DNA from: Protopterus annectens
Lineage: Eukaryota > Chordata > Ceratodontiformes > Protopteridae
Direction: 5' to 3'
Assembly (NCBI RefSeq): GCF_019279795.1
Contig: NC_056738.1
Span: forward strand, 399,858,770-399,922,769
DNA: 64,000 bases
Position numbers and translations under genes: made by a program. Every line of letters begins with the position of its first letter. Position 1 is the first letter of the stretch. This document shows, in pieces, positions 35,607 through 46,800 of this stretch. Under the pieces are notes generated by a model. That model searched no databases. It saw nothing but the letters and a program-made list of their open reading frames with translations, and had not been told where the DNA came from.

Positions 35607-36878
35607 AGATACCTACGTTCTTCAGGGTAAGGAGAGCTTGGAGGGAGTGGAGTTTATTGTTCAGGCTCCTGGCATTGAGCAGTAACACCTTTAGAATCCA
35701 TTGGTTATTAAAATATAAAACTATGTTCAGCTTTTTGTTTTTTACTTGAGTTAGTCCTAAACTTAAATTGAAAATTCAGTCAGGTATAAAATTAGCAACA
35801 GTAGAGACACTTTCTGCTATTAATGAAAAGGGCAATTAATTGCCAATTAGAGGTAGTTAACCCCTGCTGTGCCCTGTTTCTATGTTAGTGGTTGTTGGTC
35901 TATGAAGTTTGCTTGAAGGTTATTTCATGAATAAATATGTAATTTATCTCGTCTGAACCACTCTGTACAGGATGTCCTTCAAATGTATATAGCATTCTGC
36001 TGAACATTAGAATCTATTATTGACTACAGTGTCCCGCTTATGGCATTTACCCAACCAGGCACGACTCAACAAATGTAATGCCATAAAAGATTCCTCACCA
36101 GGAAAAATCTGGACGAAGATCCTATCTTCTGTAATCAGTCTCCTCACGGGTTACTGAGATGTGATTTATGTGTGTAAGTGTGTATATAAGGCATACTCAG
36201 ATCCAACTTTGATGGATCTCTTTGCACATCCACAAACACAGGCAGCCCCAGAAACATCTAGGATCAAATCCTTGAGCTTTGTGTGAGTCATACATAGAAC
36301 CAGCTTTAGGGACAGATATGTGTCTCAAATGATTTCCAGTAGTATGGAATATCTTCTCCACATGTAATGTGAAATAGAGTTCATCCCCGGACCCATTCAA
36401 AAGAAACTTTGACAGTCTGAATATAGTCCAACAACAGGCACCTTTTAGACAGTGTTTCTAATCCAAAAAGCCGAGCGTCTTGTGCATGCAAAGTGTTTGG
36501 GAAAAGGGCAAACAATTTGTGACATACACATTTCTTAATGCTGCACTGGGCAGCAATAAGAGATTGTGAGTACCTAACTGTAATTTTCTTGACTATCACA
36601 CCCTCTCAGATTGAGCAGCTAGTTTTGCCTCATATCTGGCTTTTTTTTTTTTTTATTTCATTAGGGTTGAGAGTTCCTTGTTAAGTTTAGCAAAAAGAGT
36701 GTTTTTGGCATCTTGAGAGCACAATTTTATTTTTGTGTGCATTTTCTTTGTAATACAGCCTACTTTATATTTGGGTGGGGTTACAATCGCACTCCTGTTT
36801 GTTCTTTAATTTGGCATTGTATTTACTTCTGAGGGGGACAGATGCATCTGTGAAACTATTCAGAAATTTACAAGTCTT

Positions 36879-38198
36879 AGTTTCATAGTTTCATAGTATA
36901 GTACTAGGCTATCTGCCCTAGGGCATTTATAAGCCTAGTCAAAGTGTATGTGGCTTTCGCCACCCCATGTAATGATACAAAAAGTGTACAATTTAAATTA
37001 AATTTAGTTTACTATGCCTCTATTCAGCTAGCAATGACACAGAGATGACCCCGGTAAACTCAATAACATCACCCATCCATTCATCCAGATTTCTCTTGAA
37101 GAGAGTCAGTGAGGGCCCTGCCTCAACATGGACAGGTATCCCGCATCCCGAGAGCGGAGAGCTGCGGAAGCTTGGTTATGAATCTGTCCCTCCAGCATGT
37201 CCTATTCATATTTGTGCTCGAGGTTCTAGATCTTTAGCCTTCAGTGGCTCTCGATGTATTTGGATTTTTTTGAGGTGGAGCATGTCCATTAATTCTGGAA
37301 TTGGACATGGCTCTTGCAATGTAAGGCACAGATCACCTCTTGAGCAGGCGGTATGCTACCGTGGAATAATAGAGCTGAGCTTTTTTCTCAGTCTGGCAGC
37401 ATATGATTATATGCTGAGACCCTTGATCCTCTTGCAGTAAGGTACTCTTTGGGGTCTCTCCAGCTGGATGCAGGTGTCCGGGTGATGGGTGTACATACCA
37501 AATGGGGCATTGTACTCAATCATAGGTCCTGATAAGGGAGGAATATATGGGTACAATTTGACATCCTTTGATCTGATGTGACTCCTTCATGTGATACAAG
37601 GTATAAGCAAGGTAGAAGGTCTCCCTTCTAACCAATTTTGGCTTACATGGGTGCTCAAAATGAGAGGTCACTGTCAACTGGTAACCCCCAGGTCTTGGAT
37701 TACTTTTTCCGGTATTCTAATGGATATCATTACCACACTATGTGGTAATTTGTGGGTACTTTGTTTTTTCCAAAGCGATGACTATACATTTTTTTTTGGC
37801 ATTTAGTTTAAGGCCATGACCTGGCACCAGTCGCCTGTTTCTGTGAGGCCCTTCTGGAGGAGGATGCATGTGTCAGCTGGTGTGTTCCGACTACATGGCA
37901 CATTAGTTTGTGCAGTCGCCTGCTAATCCTGGTTGTCAGCCACAACCCCTATGTTTGCTCAAGCGCCTTAGAGTCTGGACATAGCAATCAGCTATTCTTT
38001 GGACTTAGTGGGTTCTGTCCTTTTAGCCAGTTTGCAAACCCATTCTTAGGACAAACGTGGTTTACATTTAAGCTGGTTGAGCTTGTCTATGATGCCTGAG
38101 CTGGGTATTGTGTCAAGGCGGCTTTTGCACAGATCCAGGTAGGCTGTATGAACTGGTTTAAGCCTTCATCGATGGCTCTAGTGCACTGTTTCAAAAGT
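36879..38198 (-). mobile_element. CR1-clade LINE, 3' part
   Basis: Minus-strand CR1 whose 3' end abuts the duplicated block at 36,879. The end carries two copies of an octamer (ctatgaaa on the sense strand), like the 8-bp tails typical of CR1. Upstream the sense strand gives HTAYLDLCKSRLDTIPSSG and FANWLKG near 38,150-38,030, the same blocks as 59,100-59,230. All frames are broken. The 5' side runs into the N gap. Confidence 0.75.
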
Positions 38199-38698
38199 NN
38201 NNNNNNNNNNNNNNNNNNNNNNNNNNNNNNNNNNNNNNNNNNNNNNNNNNNNNNNNNNNNNNNNNNNNNNNNNNNNNNNNNNNNNNNNNNNNNNNNNNNN
38301 NNNNNNNNNNNNNNNNNNNNNNNNNNNNNNNNNNNNNNNNNNNNNNNNNNNNNNNNNNNNNNNNNNNNNNNNNNNNNNNNNNNNNNNNNNNNNNNNNNNN
38401 NNNNNNNNNNNNNNNNNNNNNNNNNNNNNNNNNNNNNNNNNNNNNNNNNNNNNNNNNNNNNNNNNNNNNNNNNNNNNNNNNNNNNNNNNNNNNNNNNNNN
38501 NNNNNNNNNNNNNNNNNNNNNNNNNNNNNNNNNNNNNNNNNNNNNNNNNNNNNNNNNNNNNNNNNNNNNNNNNNNNNNNNNNNNNNNNNNNNNNNNNNNN
38601 NNNNNNNNNNNNNNNNNNNNNNNNNNNNNNNNNNNNNNNNNNNNNNNNNNNNNNNNNNNNNNNNNNNNNNNNNNNNNNNNNNNNNNNNNNNNNNNNNN
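38199..38698. other. Assembly gap, exactly 500 N
   Basis: Second fixed-size 500-N run; together with 22,291-22,790 it isolates a 15.4-kb contig. Confidence 0.99.
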
Positions 38699-39650
38699 CT
38701 ATAGTTTTGGCCCAGTGTTGCAGTGTTTTTGGGAAAACATGAGGGAATGTTGTTTGCAGAGTTTTAAGTGCTAAGCTGGGCTGGGCTAGTGTACTGCCTG
38801 TGCAATTGGCTGATTCTGATTTATTTCACCTGGCAGCTCTGCTAGTTCTCCTTGGTTAACTTCCTACTACTTCTTTTCCTTTCTTTTCCCTTTCTGTTTC
38901 CACAAGGGGAAGTGCCGTGCAAACAAGCACAAACATGTGCACACGAGTGCACACGTGCACACACAGGCTTACACAGGCTTAGGCAGGTGCACATCCGCAC
39001 ACACAGGCTTACACAGGCTTAGACGGGTGCACACGCTCGCACACAGGCTTAGACAGACTTACAGGCGCGCACACGCGCGCACACGGTGTAAGCACGTTTG
39101 CAAGAAATTTCAGTGATATCCACGGCGCACACCTTTGGTTTCTGTGTTTCAGCTAGGACAACTGTAGACATGCATCTTCCAATCCTGAGTAACTCACAGC
39201 AAACACAAGCCACTCTGCTCCAATAAGCTTACAGTCTTTCATACATACCCCCTCATGATGTCACCTATCTCCTACTCTACTACTCCCCTACTCCTACACT
39301 TACACTCTAGGGACATGGCTTACATGCCAGGGAAAATTGGGATTCACTATCCTTATCCTCATTTGCATAGGATTGCCTACTAATGCTTGGTTACATCTCT
39401 CAAACTGAGCTTCCCTCCTTAGCAACCACTGCTCAGTAGCCATGTTGTCTTCAGCCTGCCATTCACCTGCATGGCAGAATAATATTTTAATAAGAATGCC
39501 TATTTTTGGCTATTTTTTCTTTATTTTCTGGTTATTAAAGCGCTGCACATTTGCGCGGCACTGCGCTACGCTTAAACATCGGAGATCGGAAAAAAATTTT
39601 TGATTTTTATTAATTTTCAAACGATAAAAATGCCAATGGCCTTATATTTG
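38699..39650. repeat. Unassigned; CA-rich minisatellite at about 38,930-39,095
   Basis: No gene is seen. Between 38,930 and 39,095 imperfect repeats of 'acacaggcttacacaggctta' and 'gtgcacac' alternate, with CG-rich variants (gcgcgcacacgcgcgcacac). The rest is unique-looking up to the truncated end of DIRS-B. Confidence 0.5.
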
Positions 39651-39697
39651 GCCATTGTCATGCTTCCTCAACTGGATGCATACTTTATTTGGAGCTG

Positions 39698-40440
39698 TCA
39701 TAGCATGTCCTGTTTGATCTTTAGTAGTACCTTGGAAAGTAGAGGCAGAGGAGGAAAGGCATAAACTGATAGGTTTTTCCCGCTGAAGGACAGAGCATCC
39801 ACTTTCCAAGCTGAAGGATAGAGCATCCACTTTCCAAGCATGTTTGTGGGGGGTCCTTGTGCAAAATTTGTCCAATTGATGGTTCTGGGGGAGGCAAACA
39901 GGTCTATATCTGGGCTCCCCCATTTGCTTGTCAACATGTTGAAAATCCTTGGTTCCAATTTCCACTCGTGTGGGTCCATGAGGTTTCTGCTTAGTCCGTC
40001 TGCCAGTGTATTTAGTTTTCCTGGCAGGAATTGAGCTTGTAGATTTACTTGGTAGCTCAAGGCTGTATTCCACAATGCCATGGCTAGTCTGCAGAGGGAG
40101 TAAGAATGTGTAACCCCCTGCTTGTTTATGTACTACATGACAGTGGTGTTGTCCGTCTTTACCATTAGTTGTCCTGGAAGACTGTGGTCCTTGAAGGCTG
40201 TCAGAGCATTCTGTACAGCTAACATTTCCTTTTGATTTATGTGCAGGTGCATTTGACTTGGGCTCCATTTGCCCTGAATGCACTTCCCTGCCAGGTGATC
40301 CCCCCATGCATAGTCTGATGCATCTGTTAAGGTTTGGGCGGCAGGAGGTAGTGTGAATGGTAGTCCCCTGTTTTGGTGGCAGGCCTCTGCCCACCAAAGG
40401 AACTCTAGGTGTAGGCAAGGTATGATAGGAATCATTGCTT
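39698..40440 (-). pseudogene. DIRS-B RNase H and C-terminal region
   Basis: The RNase H blocks are clear: LTDASDYAWGDHLAGK (first Asp, about 40,330-40,280), HINQKEMLAVQNALTAF (Glu, about 40,235-40,185), MVKTDNTTVM (Asp, about 40,160-40,133), and FLPGKLNTLADGLSRN (about 40,030-39,985). After it comes WGSPDIDLFASPRTINW, the segment that in Ty3/DIRS polyproteins follows RNase H. The sequence then drifts and ends without a recombinase. One frameshift near 40,133-40,081. Confidence 0.85.
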
Positions 40441-41348
40441 CAAGATCCTGTGAATGTTGACACCATAGGCTTTTGAGATACCATTGTAGTTTTCTCATAT
40501 GCAGTCTTGCATATGGAATTAGAAGGATGCAGGAGGCCATGAACCCCAAGGCTTGCAGTATTTGCCTTGCGGATAACTGGGTTTTTGTGGCCACTTGTTT
40601 GAAGTAGGTTGTCAAATGAATCTGTTTCTCTGGCATGAGGAAAGCCATCTTGTAAGTTGTATTCAAGCTTTCTCCCAGGAATATAATGTGTTGACGGGTA
40701 CCAGGTGTGATTTCTTTTAATGGTGTATCCCAGACAAGTCAGTACCCTTTGAACAAAGGCCAGATGATTCAAAAGTATGTCCTGGCTTTCTACTGAAATT
40801 AGACAATCATCCAGGTATGGGTATATTTGAATATTTCTTTGCCTGCAAAATGCAATAACTGGAGCTAGTCACTTTGTGAATACCCTGGGCACAGTAGATA
40901 AGCCAAAGGGCAGTGCAAAGAACTGATAGTGCATGTAGCCTGCTTTGAAGCATAGGTATCTTCTGCAAGACTCCCTGATAGGGATGTGCAGGTATGCTTC
41001 TTTTAAGTCTAGTGTTGCCAACCATGCATCTTTGCCTAGCATAGGAAGCAGCTGATGAAGAGTCAGCATTTAGAATTTTGGAATCACCAGAAAGGTGTTT
41101 AGAGTAGAAAGGTCCAGGATAGGATGCCATGTATTGCCTTTTCTGGGTACCACGAAAAGTCTCGAAAAGAAACCTTGTCCCTTTTCCTCTTCTGGTACCA
41201 ACTGAATATCCCCCATGGTTAAGAGAGAGAGAGTACTTGATTTTGGGCCTCTGCCCACTGATTTTGGGGTAGATCTGGCCACCTGCTTGGTGTTGGTAAC
41301 ATGTGGAAGTGAAATTTGTATCCTTGGGACACTATATTTAAAACCCAT
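40440..41348 (-). pseudogene. DIRS-B reverse transcriptase
   Basis: Reading the minus strand across frameshifts: GQGFFSRLFVVPRKGNTWHP and ILDLSTLNTFL (41,180-41,070), LATLDLKEAYLHIPI with the first catalytic Asp (about 41,000), FFALPFGLSTVPRVFTK (40,920-40,870), IYPYLDDCLISV as the catalytic box (about 40,835-40,800), then LAFVQRVLTCLGYTI. This is a Ty3/DIRS-type RT with all catalytic residues present, but the frame changes at least twice between 41,070 and 40,770. Confidence 0.85.
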
Positions 41349-41481
41349 TTGTCCTGGGTAATGAGTTCCCAGTTTTTGGTCTGTAGACCAATCTCTCCAC
41401 CTAAAGGAGCATTCAGTTGGGAAGTGCTTGGAAGTTTTAAAAGCAAGTCATTGAGACAGTTTTCCATAGGGGGGAGTCTTA

Positions 41482-43272
41482 CTACTCCCAGCTTTGGGTG
41501 CAGAAACCCCCCCACTGTTTAGTCTTGTGTGTCCCCTGGGCCTGAAACCTGGGGTTTCTGCTGTGTCTGGGTTTGGCCTGAGAAGACCTGGAAGGAGCTG
41601 GAAAGGACCAATTCTTAGAGGGCCAGTGCCTACTAAATCTAGGAGGCTGAACTTGTAAGAAATCTTTAACAGTTTGCATAGATTTAGCTTTATCTTCCAT
41701 CTTTTTAAGAACTTCCTCAGCCTTGTTGCCAAACAGGAGGTCCTGATTTAAGGGAGCATCTAACAGTTTAGCTTTAACATGATCAGGCAAGGATTGCTCC
41801 TTAAGCCAAGCATGCCTTCTGAGCACAGACCCAGTAACAGCAGCCCTGCAAGAGGCCTCTAATGAATCAAATCCACATTGCAAAGTATGTTTTCCAACCT
41901 GTTCAGCAGAATGCATTAAATCCTGTAATTCTTTATTTTCAGCACAGTCAGGAACAGGAATCAACATCATTTTCTGTTTAAGCAATCCAATAACATGGTG
42001 TTCATACTTTAACATATGAAACTGGCAGTTTAAAGCCCTAATGGCCAAGGTTGCAGAAGTGTAAATCTTTTTACCCCATCTATCCAGCACCCTGGAGTCT
42101 CTATCAGAAGGGGTAGGATTTTTAGCAGTAGAAGCCTTAATGCCCTTGGGTCCCTGTGAAATAGTCTCTGGATCCACAATAGGAATTTTTAAAAAGGAAC
42201 TTGTGTGAATCAGGAACCCTGTAATATCTGTCAGGTTTTCTGGGAGCAGGAGGCAAAGAATCAGGGGCCAAACTAGATTCCGAAAAGGCATCATCAACAA
42301 TGTCTAGTACAGGAGGTATAGCTAAAGGCCTATGCAGAGGCTGGAGTAAGAAATCCCTAAGCCTCTTTTTTGAATCAGAAAAATCCTGGCTTTCCCAGTG
42401 GAAATGCTCCCTTAGAGTATGTAAGGTTTCACCAAAAGAAAAATCAAAAATCCTCTGGAGGGGAAGCAGAGGGAATAGAGTCCTCTGCATCAGAATCCTC
42501 ATAAGTAGATAAGGGCAAATCCAGATCATCAGAAAAATCAGAATCCTAGTCAGAAGATTCATAAACAACTTCAGTCCTAGGTCTCTCAGAAGGGGGGGGA
42601 TTGGCTTCCCCTGATTAGAGTTATAAGATCTTCAGCCATTCTTATCATTTGTTTTTTAGGCATAGAGGCCTGAGCATGCGGCCTGGGCATTAGTTTCTTA
42701 GGCATGGTTCGAGATTTAGGCCTAAATGAAGAAGGAGACATTGGTTTAATATGCAAGTCCATAGGCCTGAATACACCCTCAGAAGCCGGTGCCTGCACAG
42801 TGGCTCTGGACCCATCCAAGGTAGAGACATCTGCAGGTTCCACAGTTGAAGCATCTCGCGGCATACCGGACTCTGATTGGGTCTCAGTAGATGCCTGCGA
42901 ATCAGAAGTAGCGGGTATCAGGGGCTGCGAAAGCGCCTCACTGAGTACCAGCGAACTGGCGACTGGCTTAGGAGAAGCATCGTTGGCAGCTTTGGACCTT
43001 AGCGGCCTGTCTCTGTCTTTATCATTGCATTTTTTCGGAATCCCGGTAGTCGGATGGCTAACCGATGGCATTTCTGGATAATTAAACTGAGAACCGAAAT
43101 ATTTAGAGGTGAAAATATACCGACTACGGATAGTGAGCTGATTAAATAAAGCACAAAACCGACGGCAAGGTACGTCGTGGTCAGGGCCTAGACAAGGAAT
43201 ACAGTACGAATGAAAATCTTTGTGAGGTATTTGCTTTCCACAAGTAATGCAATTATTAACTTTTACTGACAT
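41482..43272 (-). pseudogene. DIRS-B gag-like protein, three frames
   Basis: The N-terminal frame (43,272-42,586, 228 codons) starts MSVKVNNCITCGKQIPHKDF and carries the Cys/His cluster CITCGK...HSYCIPCLGPDHDV..RRFC, a putative zinc-binding fold, then Ser/Pro-rich linker and MPKKQMIRMAEDLITLIRG. It breaks in a G homopolymer at about 42,591-42,599. The acidic tract and SFGETLHTLREHFHWE follow in other frames (42,568-42,137). The C-terminal part (42,300-41,482) has DRWGKKIYTSATLAIRALN, a helical QCGFDSLEASCRAAVTG segment and a basic Arg/Lys/Ser-rich end. The role is inferred to be RNA packaging. Confidence 0.8.
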
Positions 43273-43581
43273 CGGTAAGGAGCTAGAAAAAGTTTCCCCA
43301 ACAGGGTATTTAGCTGACTTCGGTTCTGAAACTCGAAAATGAAAATTTCAAGAGTCGGACGACCAGCACTTGCAAACTGCTTCTGCTTCGGACACCGCAC
43401 AGCAAGAAAGACTGAAGTAATGGCATCGCTGCATGTTTTATACCCCTGATGACCTGCCGTCATGGAAGAAGGGACAGCAACTGACGCAGGACCCAAGACT
43501 TTGTTAATCAGACCAACTGAGGGCTACTGCAAACAGATAACCCAAATGTAATGACTGCAACAGTGAAACACGAAGAACATC

Positions 43582-43800
43582 TATGTGTTTACAATATATT
43601 TAAAAGTAAAATGACACTGTGGGTGGGAATGAAAGTGACGTGGTGAAGTGGGCATGACTTCTGTCAGCTTAACTTGGACCTGAATTTTAAAGACCGGGAT
43701 TGTCCCTTTAAGGGACCTGAATTTTAAAGACTGTGATTTACACAGCCTGTTAGTGTTCCACCGTTAGGAAATAGGGTTGTCACCTTTTCAAATGCCAAAT
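43582..43800 (+). repeat. Short repeat with gggattgtccctttaagg end (copy 2)
   Basis: Same as 30,085-30,330. Here gacctgaattttaaagac is directly repeated on both sides of cgggattgtccctttaagg (43,675-43,735). Confidence 0.4.
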
Positions 43801-43804
43801 GTGG

Positions 43805-46800
43805 GACTGTAAAAAAATGAATAAATAAACTTTATTGAATTATCACTTGTGACATAGGCAAACTTACATGTATTTAAAAGTAATCAAAACATATTAAGTT
43901 CACATTTACAAACATTATGCAGCACATGTATTGTTCTATAAAATATAATCAAATCATTACATAAGTTGTGCAATTCTTCCTTGTCTTAAACCTCATTCCT
44001 CCTCCAATGCATTTATCTGCATGTATAATTCTAACATTTCCAATTTTTTCTATGTTATTTATTATTACCCTTTTTTAAAGACCACACTTCCTGTTCTTTC
44101 AAGTATGGTTGCTTTAGACTTTGATTTCCATTTTCTAGTAATTGTTTTTTTGGCAACCACCAGAATTAAACTTAACAAGGCCTTACTATGTCTAGGCAAT
44201 TCAGATACTATATCCCAATTTGAAAGAAATCATTTCCTTAGTTACACTCATTTGCTCGCCCAGTATTCCTGACAGAGTACTCTGTAGGGAATTTTTTAAA
44301 GTCTGCCAACTCATTACACTCTTAAAGCACATTTCCAGATACCTGTTTCTTCCCCATTACACTGCCAAAAATGTACATCTACCTGAGGAAAATGCTTTGG
44401 AGTCTGCTCAGGGTATAAAAGGATCTATGTAAACACTTCCAGGCAAAAAAATCTAAATCACCTAGTCTTTGCTACATATTTGGGAGCCATACATATGTCC
44501 TCCAATTGGACATTTTGTAATGAAATGTGAAATTTGCAGGATAAACTATACCCTTGACGCTTTGCTAACTCTGTAATGAGGATAATTGAAAATTATACCC
44601 AGCTCACAGTCATCAGCAAATTTAGTTAACCATAAATCTATATTTATGGTTTTGATGTCAGAAAATTATTTGCCAAAAATGATGTCCCCAGTACCAAACA
44701 TGAAAGTATAAAGTAAAGTCACCTTCTTGCTATGTGAGGTGGCAATTCCAGTCTTAACTATGTAGGATTTATTCCTTCACTAGTTTGCTATCCACCTTTC
44801 CATGTAAAAGCCTATATTTAGGCCTTTTTGCTGTTTATAATACTGGTATAAGAAAATGGTGTGAAATACTTGGCCAGATCCGGATATGCTGCATAAACTG
44901 AATGACCACTATCATCAATCTCTGTCTACTACCTCCATGATCTTTGAGAGGACATTTACTAAATTAAGTAGACATGACCTACGCTTGTCATAACGAAACT
45001 GTTAAGGGTCTGGTAGTATGAGTTTTTTTATACCATTCCTTGCGAAGTCACATATGCATTTCACGGCTTTGCAAACTACTCTAGTTAGGCTGATGGGTGT
45101 GTAGTTTCCTGGGTCTGGGGTAGGGCCAATCCCCCTTTGTGAAGGGGTATCACAACAGCTATTCTCAGTCATTCATAGACATACCTTGTGACTAAGCTGA
45201 CAAATTCAGGATAGGCTCCACATGGTATGTTTAGCTCTAGGTATTCAGACAATTTCCTGCCATGTAGAAGTGGTATTTTAGCTTTTGAGAGTACATTTAG
45301 GAATTGTCCCTTGAAAATGTAAGGGAGTCAGGAATGTATGTAATTCTAATAACTATTTATGGGGTTAAATTAGCATTGAATTTGTCTGCAGGTATATCAG
45401 GTATATCTTTACGGTCCGAATGAGGAGATGATAAATCACCAAGCAAAGGAGAGTAGTATTGCTGGAACTGAATTCGTTCTCCAGTCTTGGTGAGTACCTT
45501 CATGAACTGGATCCTGTTTTTTACAAAATCTCACCAAGACAACACTGATATATAGACTATTTTATATAGCATACATCATGGATAGAGGTAGGTTAAAAAA
45601 ATAAAAAAAGATAGCTAGATGCACAAGACTCTGGATAAAATAGTGCCCAATCCTGGTAGGTGCACTGGTGCAGGGACTGGAAAAAATGACGCTGTAGAAT
45701 CTTCAAGACACAAAAACATTCCTATGATGGGGCTTGGCCACACTCAGGGGGAGGATGGCCCCCCTGTTGTAGAAGGAAGAAGTAAGCCACAAAAGTCACA
45801 AAAGCTGATAGGCCAAAAAAGAGCATAAAGATGATAGAGTGGACTACTGAGGATAAGAAAGAGATTATGTATTGTTAATATTATGCAAGTAGCCCAGAAT
45901 TTCCAAACAGAAGATATGCAAAAAGATTAATATAGGAATTAGAGGAAAGAAAAATCCTTGCCCAAGAAAAACTGTTAGAAGCTTCAAATAAAAATGTATG
46001 TTGATTAATAATACAGTTTTATGAAAACATTATATAGACCGAGCAACAATGAGCTGTTTGGAAAAAGAAGTGACTGAAGTGCAAAATTATAATGAACTAA
46101 ACCTACAGATTTTTGAAAGGTATAAAAATAAATATAGATATGGGAAAGAAAGAGAGATCTGATATTTTACAATATTTATGCAAAGGAGAAAGCCAAATTA
46201 ATCAAAATAAAAAAAAACAACCCCAAAGATATTCATAGAGAAATACAGGCCAAGGGATTCAGATATGGAAAATTTCACAATACAAAAAAATATGATCACA
46301 AAGAGGGAACACAGAAGTTTAGGGATGTAGAACTTAAAAATAAAAGTTGAAGTTATGGAATACCTGCAAAGTGAAGGATTTAGTGTCAAAAGTCTAACAC
46401 AGATTGTACCACAACATGAGGGAAGAACGAGTCCCCCAAGTAAGGAAAAACAGGAGGATCAGGAGACATCTGAACAAGAAATATGAACATGGGAAATAAA
46501 AAGAGATTTAACATGGTGCAATATTTATACAAACGGGAAAGCAAATCTAACCTTAAATAAAGATAAAAGTAAGGGTTTGGGAGATGTGGTGAAAATTCGG
46601 GGGTTTATAGTTGTCATTAAATGAGGTGTCTTTGCTAGGGATAACATTTGGTAAATTGATGTAGTTATGATGCAGTGGGAGGGTACAATGCAGGACATAT
46701 AGATTAGCATTCAGGAAAAAGGTTTTTCTGATTAATTATGTATTAATGAAAATATTGAATATATATCAAATGTTTACATGATCCTACAAAAATATGAAAA

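Larger units (their letters stand above)
22791..36878 (+). repeat. Duplicate copy 1 of 39,925-50,321 (probable second haplotype)
   Basis: The segment starts at the gap edge with tgcttgtcaa and follows 39,925 onward base by base until acaagtctt at 36,878 (=50,321). Subtracting the nested PLE and one target-site copy leaves about 10.3 kb against 10.4 kb. The LINE part differs by few percent; the DIRS part of this copy carries many extra small insertions that look like sequencing noise. Differences: PLE at 25,278-29,027 here only, a 40-bp tandem duplication at 32,231-32,310 here only, and CR1 sequence after 36,878 here only. Confidence 0.9.
30330..36878 (-). mobile_element. Old CR1-type LINE with A-rich interruption (copy 1)
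   Basis: Read on the minus strand: an ORF1/leader-like region (36,878-35,610), an endonuclease remnant (35,600-35,090), about 3 kb of A-rich sequence without a recognisable frame, an RT remnant (about 31,850-31,380), and a 3' end with an aataaa signal near 30,335. Identical layout in 43,805-50,321. The gap between endonuclease and RT is far larger than in intact LINEs, so the A-rich part is probably a separate insertion. Confidence 0.6.
39660..43581 (-). mobile_element. DIRS-B copy 2: gag, RT, RNase H; recombinase missing
   Basis: Best copy of the DIRS-B family. On the minus strand: leader from 43,581, gag from 43,272, RT, then RNase H, ending near 39,660. No tyrosine recombinase follows; beyond 39,660 the sequence is unrelated. 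Since the gag leader and gag text are shared with 3,804-5,024 and 29,028-30,084, at least three copies lie in this window in the same orientation (two of them in the duplicated block). DIRS elements make no target-site duplication, so the 3' truncation point cannot be tested that way. Confidence 0.88.

Noticed and set aside
37045-37440. 131-codon plus-strand frame
   Set aside because: It is antisense to the 3' part of a CR1 LINE, whose sense text is readable on the other strand.
45619-45828. 69-codon charged frame
   Set aside because: The counterpart in the duplicate copy is broken by small indels, and no family is recognisable.
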